A stretch of DNA of 35,945 nucleotides from Colwellia sp. E2M01 (GCF_018860585.1 NZ_JAHKPR010000002.1:14049-49993), one strand, 5' to 3'; shown: positions 25,662-34,544, counted from the first letter of the stretch. Program-made: numbers and translations. The notes: a model not told the origin generated them from the letters alone.

Positions 25662-26930
25662 CTATTCGTCCGTATCTTTGCTTCCCTTCTCACTCATCTC
25701 CTTTAACTGAGTTTTAACATCAATCCATTGCGACATATACTGTGTGCTTTTATGGTGATGATGATTAAGCATGCTGCCAATAAAATTAGTTTGACGGTGT
25801 TCAGTAATATGATTGCTAACTTGCGTTATTCTTTCAGCTAATTTAATTAATATCTCTGTTTGTTGAAACATTAACGCTGCATTTTTTTGACCTAAATCAC
25901 TGGCAGTTTGCCAGCTTCTTTCATCTTGAAAAAGCTTTACCGCCGCATCAGCAATACCTTGCGGATCATTTGCTATCGCCCCAGCCCAAGGCAAATTGGT
26001 TTGCATACTTTCAATACCAATTTCGGTCGTAACCGAAGGCGTACTACAATACATGGCTTCTGCTAACTTACCTTTAATACCCGCACCAAAACGCAATGGT
26101 GCTAAGCAGATTTTGGCACTTTGCATAGCAAGTACGGCATCATCCACCCAGCCTTTAACTAAAAAACCTGACTTTTCATCATGTAAATCTGTCGCTTTTG
26201 GCGGCGGATAGGCTCCATAAATGTTCAATTTAGCGTTAGGTAGTTGTTTACGTATTAATGGCCATATTTGTTGCTTTAACCATAGTACGGCATCCCAATT
26301 AGGCGCGTGTCTAAAATTACCAATCGCCATAAAATCTTGTCGCTGTTGAAAGCTTGGATTTTGTTGAGATAATTGAGCGTCATTTAACATGAAAGGACAA
26401 TAATGTAATAAGCTCGCATCAACTTTAAATAAACGCTGTAGTAGCTCAACCTCAATGCTTGAAATCATTAAACTAATGTCAGAACGAAATATGGCAGCGA
26501 CTTCTCGCTTAGCCATATCACTGGTTAGCAAGTCTTGGTCGGTAAGTTCACGTTTTTCTTTATAGGCTTGATGACGAGCATTGCGTAAACAAAATAAATC
26601 TTCTGTGTCTAAAATTCGTAATGCATCAGGGCATTGCTCAATAACACGCCAGCCAAATTGCTCTTCCATCATAAAGCGATCAAACATTACCGCCTGTGGT
26701 TGTAGTACCTTAATGAAGTCATCAAAACTCGTGCAATTCAGACTAATATTTTCCACGCTGATATTTAACGCTTTTAAATCAACCATGTGATCGCTTTGTA
26801 GCGCAGGACTTGCAAAGGTAATGTGATAATTTTGTGCTTGAAAGAAGTTAATTAATTGCATCATACGGCTACCCGCCGCAGAAGAATTAGGCTCTGGCCA
26901 AACATAACCAATAATAAGAAGTTTTTTCAT
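25662..26930 (-). CDS. Glycosyltransferase, GT4-like
   Basis: The 422-residue cytosolic protein shows the GT-B fold: N-terminal MKKLLIIGYVWPEPNSSAAGSRMMQLI (with the Ser/Gly nucleotide-sugar loop), and the C-terminal Glyco_trans_1-type domain with FMAIGNFRHAPNWDAVLWL, LNIYGAYPP, VKGWVDDAVLAMQSAKICLAPLRFGAGIKGKLAEAM (the E-x7-E-like donor site with Gly-rich loop) and CSTPSVTTEIGIESM. It probably adds a sugar to a cell-surface glycan or lipid. No other glycan gene is nearby, so the acceptor is unknown. The minus-strand sequence upstream of the ATG lacks a ribosome-binding site (it reads CTCCTTT), which is odd. Confidence 0.82.
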   Translation of the reverse strand: MKKLLIIGYVWPEPNSSAAGSRMMQLINFFQAQNYHITFASPALQSDHMVDLKALNISVENISLNCTSFDDFIKVLQPQAVMFDRFMMEEQFGWRVIEQCPDALRILDTEDLFCLRNARHQAYKEKRELTDQDLLTSDMAKREVAAIFRSDISLMISSIEVELLQRLFKVDASLLHYCPFMLNDAQLSQQNPSFQQRQDFMAIGNFRHAPNWDAVLWLKQQIWPLIRKQLPNAKLNIYGAYPPPKATDLHDEKSGFLVKGWVDDAVLAMQSAKICLAPLRFGAGIKGKLAEAMYCSTPSVTTEIGIESMQTNLPWAGAIANDPQGIADAAVKLFQDERSWQTASDLGQKNAALMFQQTEILIKLAERITQVSNHITEHRQTNFIGSMLNHHHHKSTQYMSQWIDVKTQLKEMSEKGSKDTDE

Positions 26931-27015
26931 AAAGGAGTTAATAGTGTAACAAGTGGCTATATTTTGCCATAAAACGAACAGCCTTGTGCCATAAACCTAA
27001 CTTAAAAACAAAAAA

Positions 27016-27039
27016 CCGTTCGCAATGACTTACGAACGG
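27016..27039 (-). terminator. Terminator after the FKBP gene
   Basis: CCGTTCG pairs with CGAACGG around a 10-base loop; on the minus strand GGTTTTTTGTTTTT follows. A further hairpin, TTAGTAACAT with ATGTTACTAA, lies at 27080-27121 between the gene and this site. Confidence 0.8.
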
Positions 27040-27140
27040 CTTACTATTTTGCTTAACCTTTTAAGGTTATCTAGTTATATTAGTAACATCACAATGAGCT
27101 ATTCACTAATTATGTTACTAATAACTCACTAGTGAGCTGC

Positions 27141-27902
27141 TTAACCTTGCGTATCCATTTCTGCTGGTGCTTCAGCTACTTGAATATCTAATAATTCAAT
27201 TTCAAATTGTAGTACAGCGTTACCAGGAATACGTGGTGGGTTACCGTTAGGGCCGTACGCTAAATCTGAAGGGATAGTAAATTTATACTTAGAGCCAATA
27301 GGCATTAATTGTACGCCTTCAGTCCAACCTTGAATTACACGGTTAAGTGGGAAAACAGCTGGCTCGTTACGATCGTATGAGCTATCAAATGTTTCGCCAT
27401 TTAAGAATGTGCCTTTATAATGCACAGTTACAGTATCTTCAGCTGAAGGTTTAGCGCCTTCACCTTCAGTAATAACTTCATACTGAATACCTGACTCAGT
27501 TACCATCACGCCTTCTTTTTTAGCGTTTTCTGCAAGAAAGTCAACACCTTCAGCTAAGCTAGCTTCAGCAGCTTCAACTAAAGCAGCTTGTTGTTTTTCT
27601 TTCATTGACGCGTCAAGGTTTTGCAATAACGTTTGAATTTCTTCTTGTTCGATTAGTGATTTACCTTCAATGCTGTCAACAAAACCATTTATGATAAGTG
27701 ATTTGTCTAGCGATAAACCTAATTTGTCATGCTCTACTAGGTTACGTTGCATGTACATACCAATTGAGGCACCTAAACCATATGACTGTTTTTGTATTTC
27801 AGTATCAAGTACAGGCGCTTTGGCTTCTGCAACCACTTCTTCATTACAACCAACAACGGCAACTAATGCTAGGGCTACTAGGGTAGGCTTAAACAATTTC
27901 AT
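27141..27902 (-). CDS. fkpA: FKBP-type peptidyl-prolyl isomerase lipoprotein (FkpA/Mip-like)
   Basis: The 253-residue protein helps proline isomerisation and folding of exported proteins in the periplasm. It has a lipobox VVGC with Cys19, an N-terminal dimerisation helix region (about 30-125, QSYGLGASIGMYMQRNL...), and an FKBP domain at about 138-240 (VTVHYKGTFLNGETFDSS, VIQGWTEGVQLMPIGSKYKFTIP, YGPNGNPPRIPGNAVLQFEIELLDI). A GGAGAT ribosome-binding site is clear. E. coli FkpA is not lipidated, so the Cys makes this closer to Mip-type lipoproteins. It is near slyX, as in enterics. The symbol follows that context and the domain layout. Confidence 0.9.
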   Translation of the reverse strand: MKLFKPTLVALALVAVVGCNEEVVAEAKAPVLDTEIQKQSYGLGASIGMYMQRNLVEHDKLGLSLDKSLIINGFVDSIEGKSLIEQEEIQTLLQNLDASMKEKQQAALVEAAEASLAEGVDFLAENAKKEGVMVTESGIQYEVITEGEGAKPSAEDTVTVHYKGTFLNGETFDSSYDRNEPAVFPLNRVIQGWTEGVQLMPIGSKYKFTIPSDLAYGPNGNPPRIPGNAVLQFEIELLDIQVAEAPAEMDTQG

Positions 27903-28114
27903 TCATATCTCCATTTAATAATACAATTGGAGTGTTTCCCCAATCAAATATAAAACTGCGTTGTGATCTTAAATAAAATACTTAAATTAATTTTTCTAAA
28001 TATTAACTCATCCAAATTAAAGTAAGATTAAGAATTAAGTAAAGATAACACTAAACAATTTCAAAAAAGAACTTATACTAACGATAAATGCCCAAATAAA
28101 AAAGTATTAATATC

Positions 28115-29098
28115 TTGTTAAATTGTAAATTGATTTTTCCATTAACCTTATTACTCTTAATTACTGCATGTAAACCTGTTACAGAGGAACCTTTACACCG
28201 TTGGCAATTGTCTGTGGAAGGGGCTTATGCGGGAGATATTGCCAGTAATGCTAATTATGCGGTAGTGTCATCTATTCATCACGGTTTAAGTGTGTGGGAT
28301 TTAACAAAAAATCAACGTATTTATAATTGGGCACAAGAACAAAACAGCAGCGATAACTTAGTACTTTCGATTGATATTAGCGATAATGCTAGCCATGTAA
28401 TGACGGCAAACCGAGAAAACTTTGCGTTGTGGAATATAACAACAGGGAAATCTGAAGGTTATTGGCAAGTTCGCGAGTCTACTATTAGAGATATTGCGGT
28501 AAGTAATGGTGGTGATTACTTACTTATTGGTAAAAGCAACGGCACAGTTGTGCATGTAAACGTTGATACAGGTAGACGGTTAGAGTTTTTAGGCCATAAC
28601 GAAAAAATAAATACCGTAGATATGCTACCTAACGGACGTGTTGCCATATCAGGCGGCAATGATTTTACTGCTTACGTTTGGGACAGCAAATCAGGACAAG
28701 TAATTTATCAATTCAATCATACTTCGCGTGTGTCTAAAGTTGCCTTAGATCCAAAAGGCAGATATGCATTTTCTGCTGATAGTATGCAAGGTGCTTACCT
28801 TTGGGATCTAAAAACAGGTAAACGCATTAGTAGCTTACAAGGTACTAAACGACAAGAAGTGTTTAGTTCGATAAGTTTTTCACCTGATGGTAAAATCTTA
28901 GTTACTGGGGCTGCATCAAGAAAAGTCAGTGTCTGGGACATTGCCACCGGAAAACGCCTTTCACATTGGTTTGTTTCCCCTAAAGATGCAAATAGACCGA
29001 CTGGTGCTGTTGTGTATGGCGTTGCATTTGGCGATAATAACAACCTCTTAACGATAAGCTCATCAGGATATGTTGAATCATGGCCAATCACGAAGTAA
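28115..29098 (+). CDS. WD40-repeat lipoprotein
   Basis: The 327-residue protein begins with a signal peptide and the lipobox ITAC (Cys19), then a beta-propeller of about seven blades: GLSVWDL, FALWNIT, YVWDSKSGQ, YLWDLKTG and VSVWDIATG mark the WD ends. It should be an envelope scaffold for another protein. The start is uncertain: TTG at 28115 gives a good signal peptide, but there is no recognisable ribosome-binding site and another TTG follows five codons later. Its last 19 bases overlap slyX, so the two are translationally coupled. It is divergent from the FKBP gene. The family function is not known to me. Confidence 0.8.
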   Translation: MLNCKLIFPLTLLLLITACKPVTEEPLHRWQLSVEGAYAGDIASNANYAVVSSIHHGLSVWDLTKNQRIYNWAQEQNSSDNLVLSIDISDNASHVMTANRENFALWNITTGKSEGYWQVRESTIRDIAVSNGGDYLLIGKSNGTVVHVNVDTGRRLEFLGHNEKINTVDMLPNGRVAISGGNDFTAYVWDSKSGQVIYQFNHTSRVSKVALDPKGRYAFSADSMQGAYLWDLKTGKRISSLQGTKRQEVFSSISFSPDGKILVTGAASRKVSVWDIATGKRLSHWFVSPKDANRPTGAVVYGVAFGDNNNLLTISSSGYVESWPITK

Positions 29099-29343
29099 CT
29101 TTAAGCGCACACGACGCCAATTCGAATTATATACAACAACTTGAAGAACGTGTGGATGATTTAGAATCACGCAATGTATTTCAAGATGATGTTATTGAGC
29201 AGCTAAGTCAAGAGCTTACCGCTCACAACAGTCAATTGTCTGAATTAAAACAACAATTACAGTTAGTGGCTAAACGCTTAAAAGACAGCAGTATGTTATC
29301 AGGCGATACAGAAGAAATTGAGCCACCACCGCCGCATTATTAG
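29080..29343 (+). CDS. slyX: SlyX family coiled-coil protein
   Basis: The 87-residue protein is an alpha-helical coiled coil: IQQLEERVDDLESRNVFQDD with heptad repeats, then a proline-rich acidic tail ending PPPPHY, both typical of SlyX (about 72 residues in E. coli). Its role is unknown; it is found near slyD and fkpA. It overlaps the WD40 gene by 19 bases in another frame, which supports co-translation. No separate ribosome-binding site could be used without lying inside the upstream gene. Confidence 0.88.
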   Translation: MANHEVTLSAHDANSNYIQQLEERVDDLESRNVFQDDVIEQLSQELTAHNSQLSELKQQLQLVAKRLKDSSMLSGDTEEIEPPPPHY

Positions 29344-29367
29344 AACTATCTATTTAAACTATCTATA

Positions 29368-29415
29368 GAAAGAAAAAGTACTAATTGATAATCATCAACT
29401 AGTACTTTTTCTTTC
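29368..29415 (+). terminator. Long-stem terminator after slyX
   Basis: A 21-bp stem with one G-U pair joins GAAAGAAAAAGTACTAATTGAT with ATCAACTAGTACTTTTTCTTTC. The right arm itself is T-rich, giving the U-tract. It lies about 25 bases past the slyX stop. Confidence 0.8.
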
Positions 29416-29486
29416 TTTAATACTTCTTAAATCTCTAACGAAAAGCAGCATATAACAGAATAATTTGAAGCTGTATGGGTTAATTA

Positions 29487-29655
29487 GAAAGAAGGAGCAC
29501 GGAGTTGACGCTAGTCAATGAGTACTTCTGATGAACTAATTAATCAATACAGCAATAAATTAACTGTTATAAGAAGAAGGTGCGCGGAGTTGACGTTAGT
29601 CAATGAGTACTTCTGATGAACTAATTAGCTTATTACAACAATAAATTAGCTGTTA
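29487..29655. repeat. Two tandem copies of an 85-bp hairpin repeat
   Basis: Copy 1 (29487-29571) and copy 2 (29572-29655) share a core of about 50 nearly identical bases, starting GAAGG and continuing GCGGAGTTGACG and GTCAATGAGTACTTC. Each copy folds as a hairpin: TTGAC, 4-base loop, GTCAA, with an outer AGAAG/CTTCT pairing. The loop differs (GCTA against GTTA) while stems stay paired. The flanks are AATTA-rich. Copy 2 abuts the yheV stop codon. It looks like a mobile or amplified intergenic repeat (REP-like). Confidence 0.85.
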
Positions 29656-29859
29656 TCAAGGTTTGAATACACCAATAACCTGCTCATGCTGACGTACTAC
29701 TTTTTCAACTTGCTCTTCGGTTTGTACCATTTGCTCTCCACAAACCACACAGGTTACTTTTTCAACATTATTTTCTTTCGTTAACGCTAAGGTGTCCATT
29801 GCTTTACATTTTGGACAAACGGCGCCAGCAATAAACCTTTTTTTTGATACTTTGCTCAT
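29656..29859 (-). CDS. yheV: YheV family zinc-ribbon-like protein
   Basis: The 67-residue protein has two Cys pairs (CPKC and CVVCG) with the spacing of a zinc ribbon. It matches E. coli YheV in the stretches KRFIAGAVCPKC, ENNVEKVTCVVCGEQM and EQVIGVFKP. It is presumed to bind metal; its role is unknown. It is divergent from yheS, as both genes sit close together in other Gammaproteobacteria. Confidence 0.92.
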   Translation of the reverse strand: MSKVSKKRFIAGAVCPKCKAMDTLALTKENNVEKVTCVVCGEQMVQTEEQVEKVVRQHEQVIGVFKP

Positions 29860-30028
29860 TTTTATCTGCTACTTATCAGTATTAATATTCAATTATCGCT
29901 ATTTTACCTTGAATAGTAGCCATAGGAAAAGCGACAATGCACCTGCATTTTATTAGCGCGTATTATTAAAGCTATTTTACCGCTAAATACATTGCTTTTT
30001 ATATTGCTATTTTACCGAGGAATAACCA

Positions 30029-31963
30029 TTGATCGTAGCCACAGACTTAAGTTTAGATAGAGGCGCTAAAAATCTCATCAAATCATCTAGTTTTACAATT
30101 CACCCTAATCATAAAGTGGGTTTAGTGGGCAGTAATGGCTGTGGAAAGTCCTCGTTATTTGCGGCGTTATTAGGTGATTTAGCGCCTGACTCTGGTGATT
30201 TATCTATGCCTAGTAGTTGGGATATTGCTACGGTAAAGCAAGAAACTCCATCGTTAGAGCAAAGTGCATTAGATTACGTGATGGATGGCGACACAGAATA
30301 TCGCCAATTAGAAAAAGAATTAGATCAGGCTCGTATTAATGATAACGGTACACTAGAAGCCACCATCATTAATAAAATAGATACCATTAACGGCTACAGT
30401 TTGCCTGCTCGCGCCGGTGAATTACTGCATGGTTTAGGTTTTTTACAATCGCAGCTTGATAACCCAGTAAAAGATTTTTCCGGTGGTTGGCGTATGCGTT
30501 TAAACTTAGCGCAAGCGCTTATATCACGCGCTGACTTATTACTTCTCGATGAGCCAACCAACCATTTAGACTTAGATGCGGTAATTTGGCTACAGCGTTG
30601 GTTAAAACGCTTTACCGGCACACTAGTGCTTATTTCACATGACCGAGATTTTCTGGATACAGTTATCGGTCAAATTTTACATATTGAACACCAACGCGCC
30701 AAATTATACAGCGGCAATTACACTGCTTTTGAACGTCAACGCCGAGAGCATTTAGCGCAGCAAGACGCGCAATATCAAAAACAACAAAAAGAAGCGGCAC
30801 ACTTAACTGCTTTTGTTGATCGTTTTCGCGCCAAAGCCAGTAAAGCTAAACAAGCACAAAGTCGTTTAAAACGTTTAGAAAAGCTACCCGATTTAGCGCC
30901 AGCGCATGTTGATAGTCAATTTACTTTTAGCTTTGAAGAGCCTGAAAGCCTACCCTACCCGCTATTATCTTTAACTGAAAGTCAGTGTGGTTATGCAAAA
31001 TCAGAAAAATCTGAACAAACTATTATTTTAGATGATGTAGGTTTAACTTTGGTACCAGGTAGCCGTATTGGTTTACTTGGCCGAAACGGCGCAGGTAAAT
31101 CAACCCTTATTAAATCCTTAGCAGGCGAATTAGCTTTACTTAATGGCGAGCGTTATTGCGCACAAGAGTTAAAAGTCGGTTATTTTTCGCAACATCAATT
31201 AGAACAATTACATGCGCCATCAAGCCCTGTTGATCATATATTGCGGTCAAAACCTGAACTAGGTGAACCACAAGCACGAACTTTTCTAGGTAAATTTGGC
31301 TTTAGTGGCGATCAAGCTTTATCACAAGTAGCGACTATGTCAGGTGGTGAAAAAGCCCGCTTAGTTTTGGCGTTAATTGTTTTAGAAAAACCACAACTAT
31401 TACTTCTTGATGAGCCAACTAACCATTTAGATTTAGAAATGCGTCAAGCCTTAGTAATGGCACTGCAAGACTTTGGTGGTGCAATAATTTTGATTGCCCA
31501 TGATAGGTTTTTACTCGAATCTTGTGTTGATGAGTTTTATCTTGTTGCTAACGGCCGCGTAAGCGACTTTAGTGGTGATATTGATGATTATCAGCAGTGG
31601 CTTAACGACGATAAGAAACAAACCGTACAATCGATTAAATCAGAGCAGCAAAATAGTAATAGCAACGACAAAGGTTTAGACAAAAAACAATTACGTCAAC
31701 AACAAGCCGAGCTTAGAAAAAAAGCCGCACCACTGCGTAAAGAAGCTGACAAGTTAGAGAAAAAAATCACGCAATGGCAGACAGAAATGACCGCAATTGA
31801 AACCTTATTAAGTGATACTGATCTTTATCAAGCTGAGCGTAAAACTGAATTAACCGATTTATTAAAAAAGCAGGCTGATTTAAAAAATAACCTTGAAGAA
31901 AACGAAATGGTTTGGCTGGAACTCGCTGAAGAAATAGAAGAGATAATGTCTGTTCCTGAATAA
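30029..31963 (+). CDS. yheS: ABC-F family ATPase YheS
   Basis: The 644-residue soluble ABC-F protein has two ATP-binding cassettes (Walker A GSNGCGKSS at about 34 and GRNGAGKST at about 352; signatures FSGGWRMR and MSGGEKAR; Walker B LLLDEPTNHLDLD and LLLDEPTNHLDLE). A linker with charged coiled coils joins them and a C-terminal coiled-coil tail lies at 545-640. ABC-F proteins bind the ribosome E site and affect translation; YheS is reported to help some stalled nascent chains. The TTG start is used: MIVATDLSL aligns with the E. coli start, and GAGGA lies about 7 bases upstream. Confidence 0.95.
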   Translation: MIVATDLSLDRGAKNLIKSSSFTIHPNHKVGLVGSNGCGKSSLFAALLGDLAPDSGDLSMPSSWDIATVKQETPSLEQSALDYVMDGDTEYRQLEKELDQARINDNGTLEATIINKIDTINGYSLPARAGELLHGLGFLQSQLDNPVKDFSGGWRMRLNLAQALISRADLLLLDEPTNHLDLDAVIWLQRWLKRFTGTLVLISHDRDFLDTVIGQILHIEHQRAKLYSGNYTAFERQRREHLAQQDAQYQKQQKEAAHLTAFVDRFRAKASKAKQAQSRLKRLEKLPDLAPAHVDSQFTFSFEEPESLPYPLLSLTESQCGYAKSEKSEQTIILDDVGLTLVPGSRIGLLGRNGAGKSTLIKSLAGELALLNGERYCAQELKVGYFSQHQLEQLHAPSSPVDHILRSKPELGEPQARTFLGKFGFSGDQALSQVATMSGGEKARLVLALIVLEKPQLLLLDEPTNHLDLEMRQALVMALQDFGGAIILIAHDRFLLESCVDEFYLVANGRVSDFSGDIDDYQQWLNDDKKQTVQSIKSEQQNSNSNDKGLDKKQLRQQQAELRKKAAPLRKEADKLEKKITQWQTEMTAIETLLSDTDLYQAERKTELTDLLKKQADLKNNLEENEMVWLELAEEIEEIMSVPE

Positions 31964-32057
31964 TACCGGATCCTGAATAATGTCATCTATACTGAAATAA
32001 CATTATTATTTAAATAACTCACTGAAAAAATACAGACACATCGCAAGAGGAAATAAC

Positions 32058-32810
32058 ATGAACACTAAAATATTACTGTTTACCTTAACATTACTAAGCA
32101 CAGTACTAACTAGCTTCTCTGTGTTAAGTCAAGACGATAACCTAGACTTAGGTATTTATGAATTAAATCGCGGAGAGTTTCACAAAGCTATCGCACTTAT
32201 TGAACCACTCGTCGCTGAAGGTTACGCACCCGCACAATATCAAATGGCGTTAATTTATCAAAATGGTTACGGTGTTCGCAAAGATGGATTAAAAGCCCTT
32301 GAGTTATTCACTCTGGCCGCTGATAAAAATAACCCAGATGCACAGTTTGAATTATCCTTGTATTACTCTAGCGGTAAATTTGTGAAGAAAGATCTTAAAA
32401 AAGCTTTTGAATTAACCCATAAAGCCGCCAAAAAAGACATTCTCAGTGCGCAGTTTAATTTAGCGGTAATGTACGCTAATGGCTTAGGTGTAGAACAAGA
32501 TGACTTTAAAGCATCACGTTGGTACAAAAGTGCTGCTAACCAAAACTATGCGCTAGCGCAATATAACTTAGCGTTACTTTATAGCGAAGGCAAAGGCGTA
32601 GAGAAAAGCGACGACTTATCTTATGTATGGAATACCATAGCTGCTTGGAATGGTTACCCAAATGCAGAAAAAAGTAGACAAATGGATGCCCGTAATATGT
32701 CACAAAGAATGGTTGAAGAGAACACCCAAAAAGCCACTAAGCTATACCAAGATATGGTTACTACACAAGAGAACAAAGCAAGAATAGCTGAAGCACAGCG
32801 TTTATATTAA
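32058..32810 (+). CDS. Secreted Sel1-repeat protein
   Basis: The 250-residue product has a signal peptide (about 1-24) and four Sel1-like (TPR-like) repeats: AQYQMALIYQNGYGVRKDG, AQFELSLYYSSGKFVKKDL, AQFNLAVMYANGLGVEQDD and AQYNLALLYSEGKGVEKSD. Such proteins usually bridge other periplasmic proteins. An AAGAGGA ribosome-binding site precedes the ATG. It lies 94 bases after yheS on the same strand. No specific partner can be named. Confidence 0.88.
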   Translation: MNTKILLFTLTLLSTVLTSFSVLSQDDNLDLGIYELNRGEFHKAIALIEPLVAEGYAPAQYQMALIYQNGYGVRKDGLKALELFTLAADKNNPDAQFELSLYYSSGKFVKKDLKKAFELTHKAAKKDILSAQFNLAVMYANGLGVEQDDFKASRWYKSAANQNYALAQYNLALLYSEGKGVEKSDDLSYVWNTIAAWNGYPNAEKSRQMDARNMSQRMVEENTQKATKLYQDMVTTQENKARIAEAQRLY

Positions 32811-32884
32811 ACACTGCTTTACATGAAGCACTGCTATGATGACTATTCTAACATCAAACTATATTGCATAAAGCACACATTATA

Positions 32885-32926
32885 TTGATCTAAATCAGAC
32901 TAATTGTTGAACAACTCGACTACACT
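32885..32926 (+). promoter_or_regulatory. Candidate class II FNR promoter of the DUF3149 gene
   Basis: TTGATCTAAATCAG (32885-32898) matches the FNR consensus TTGAT-N4-ATCAA at all but the last base. TACACT (32921-32926) fits a -10 box. A start at about 32933 would put the FNR centre at -41.5, the exact class II position. Confidence 0.6.
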
Positions 32927-32977
32927 GGATTTATTGTAAATGTCCTAGAAAGTCACTTGTAAAGTGAGGAGTTCACC

Positions 32978-33106
32978 ATGAATCTATTAACAATGTTAAC
33001 CAGCGACCCTATTGTAATGTTTGCTTTTGGCGGTATCGCTATTATGTTGGGTATATGTGCTTTTTATGTATATTACTTTATGTCACATATCAAAAATGGA
33101 CTGTAG
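32978..33106 (+). CDS. Small membrane protein, DUF3149 family
   Basis: The 42-residue product has one helix (about residues 13-36) with a SDPIVMFAFGGIAIMLG start and VYYFMSHIKNGL end, matching the small DUF3149 proteins of Gammaproteobacteria (SDPxGLM...AFxVYxF pattern). A strong GTGAGGAG ribosome-binding site precedes the ATG. Function is unknown. The FNR-like site upstream suggests expression rises when oxygen is low. Confidence 0.8.
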   Translation: MNLLTMLTSDPIVMFAFGGIAIMLGICAFYVYYFMSHIKNGL

Positions 33107-33117
33107 CAAGTTTTAAT

Positions 33118-33159
33118 AACAAGTTATTCGTATTAGTCAAATTACACGAATAGCTTGTT
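33118..33159. repeat. Hairpin after the DUF3149 gene
   Basis: AACAAGTTATTCGT pairs with ACGAATAGCTTGTT (one G-U) around a 14-base loop. It has no T-run, so it is an inefficient terminator at best. Confidence 0.45.
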
Positions 33160-33304
33160 AACCTAATATTCTTCTCCCCTTGAAAACCACTTTATTTCAA
33201 TTGTTTTAAGTGCAAATCAATACGAATCCATTTCGCCTTTTGCCAATCGGCGTTACAATGCTACCTCATTATTGATAACCCAAACATTAAGCATAAGCTC
33301 CCGT

Positions 33305-33541
33305 ATGATTATCCCATTAGAACAGCTACCGACTGAAACATTAACCGCTATTATTGAAGACTTTATTTTACGAGAAGGCACAGAGTACGGCGCTGAAGAT
33401 GTAACTAAACAAGCTAAAATAGCTCAAGTTAAGCAACAACTTGAGCAAGGCGATGCGGTATTGGTTTATTCTGAATTGCACGAAAGTGTTAATATTTTAC
33501 CAAGTGATCAATTTCAAGCGGGTATGGAAGAACAGGCATAA
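33305..33541 (+). CDS. yheU: YheU family protein
   Basis: The 78-residue cytosolic protein matches E. coli YheU in MIIPLEQLPTETL, FILREGTEYG, KQQLEQGDAVLVYSELHESVNI and SDQFQ. Function unknown. ATG at 33305 is chosen because MIIPL aligns with the family start; an in-frame TTG at 33272 would add 11 residues that the family lacks. The ribosome-binding site is weak. It is near yheS in many relatives, here separated from it by the Sel1 and DUF3149 genes. Confidence 0.9.
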   Translation: MIIPLEQLPTETLTAIIEDFILREGTEYGAEDVTKQAKIAQVKQQLEQGDAVLVYSELHESVNILPSDQFQAGMEEQA

Positions 33542-33564
33542 AAAAACCAGTGACTTAGCACTGG
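33540..33564 (-). terminator. Terminator for cysQ, overlapping the yheU stop
   Basis: CCAGTG pairs with CACTGG around ACTTAG; on the minus strand seven T follow. It serves the minus-strand cysQ gene whose stop is about 20 bases away and shares bases with the yheU stop codon. Confidence 0.75.
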
Positions 33565-33584
33565 CTTATAAAATTAGCATGACG

Positions 33585-34406
33585 CTATTCATATATTTTA
33601 CGATGCGGCTTAATAATTTTCTGCCAAGGTATATCTTGCGAGCCTAAACTAAGAAAATCAGGGTTCAGTAAACTTTCACGTTTATTATAACTAAGTGGAT
33701 TAAATTCACTATCAATGATATTACCACCAGCTTGCTCTAAAATACATTGGCTAGCGCCTGTATCCCACTCACCGGTAACACCAACACGTACATAACAATC
33801 GGCACCACCTTCGGCAATCAAACAGTTTTTCAATGAACAACTACCTAAGGCAACATGCTCATAATCAAAGTCATCGTTAAGGTATTGCCCCATTAAAGCT
33901 AAATGCTGACGACGGCTTATCGCTACTTTAATACGGCGTTTTTCTTCGTATTGAGCAACTTTAATAGCGTAACTTGCCTCAAAGTTTTCTTTAAAAGCGC
34001 CGAGATCTTTTTGTCCATAATAAGTAAGGCCGTGATCAGGTGCATGAATAACCCCTATGGTTGGCCAACCATTTTCAACTAAGGCTACATTGACTGCAAA
34101 ATCGCCACTACCAATTATAAACTCACCGGTACCATCAATAGGATCAAGTAACCAATAACGAGACCAATCTTTACGGTCACTCAGCTGCACTGCACCCACT
34201 TCTTCGGAGATAATAGGAATATCAGGGGTTAGCGTTTTAAGCTGATCCATTAATATATCGTTAGCGGCAATATCCGCACTTGTTACTGGACTTTCATCGG
34301 CTTTAGTTTCTTGTGTGTAGTTACCTTGGCGATAGTACTTCATGACTTCAACGCCAGCTTTTTTGGCGCTTTGTAAAGCTATATTCAGTAAGTTCTCTTG
34401 GCTCAT
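33585..34406 (-). CDS. cysQ: 3'(2'),5'-bisphosphate nucleotidase CysQ
   Basis: The 273-residue protein removes the 3'-phosphate of PAP and PAPS in sulfate assimilation and PAP recycling. The inositol-monophosphatase-type metal sites are visible: SEEVG (Glu), WLLDPIDGTGEFI (Asp-x-Ile-Asp-Gly-Thr) and the C-terminal GEWDTGASQCILEQAGG. The usual length is about 245-275. A GGGAT ribosome-binding site lies upstream. It follows nudE on the same strand after about 138 bases; this pairing is common in marine Gammaproteobacteria, so joint transcription is possible. Confidence 0.93.
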   Translation of the reverse strand: MSQENLLNIALQSAKKAGVEVMKYYRQGNYTQETKADESPVTSADIAANDILMDQLKTLTPDIPIISEEVGAVQLSDRKDWSRYWLLDPIDGTGEFIIGSGDFAVNVALVENGWPTIGVIHAPDHGLTYYGQKDLGAFKENFEASYAIKVAQYEEKRRIKVAISRRQHLALMGQYLNDDFDYEHVALGSCSLKNCLIAEGGADCYVRVGVTGEWDTGASQCILEQAGGNIIDSEFNPLSYNKRESLLNPDFLSLGSQDIPWQKIIKPHRKIYE

Positions 34407-34544
34407 TATGATATCCCGCCTATTTATATCTATTCTATTACTTCTTATCTGAATTCAGGCTTTAAATTCTATTGAAATATTGGGTAAATCATTCTCTTAA
34501 ATGATGTCTTTAAAACAATAGCTCTGAAAAGTAATATTAATCTG

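Noticed and set aside
29487-29655. CRISPR array
   Set aside because: Only two long (85-bp) units without unique equal-length spacers, and no cas genes nearby.
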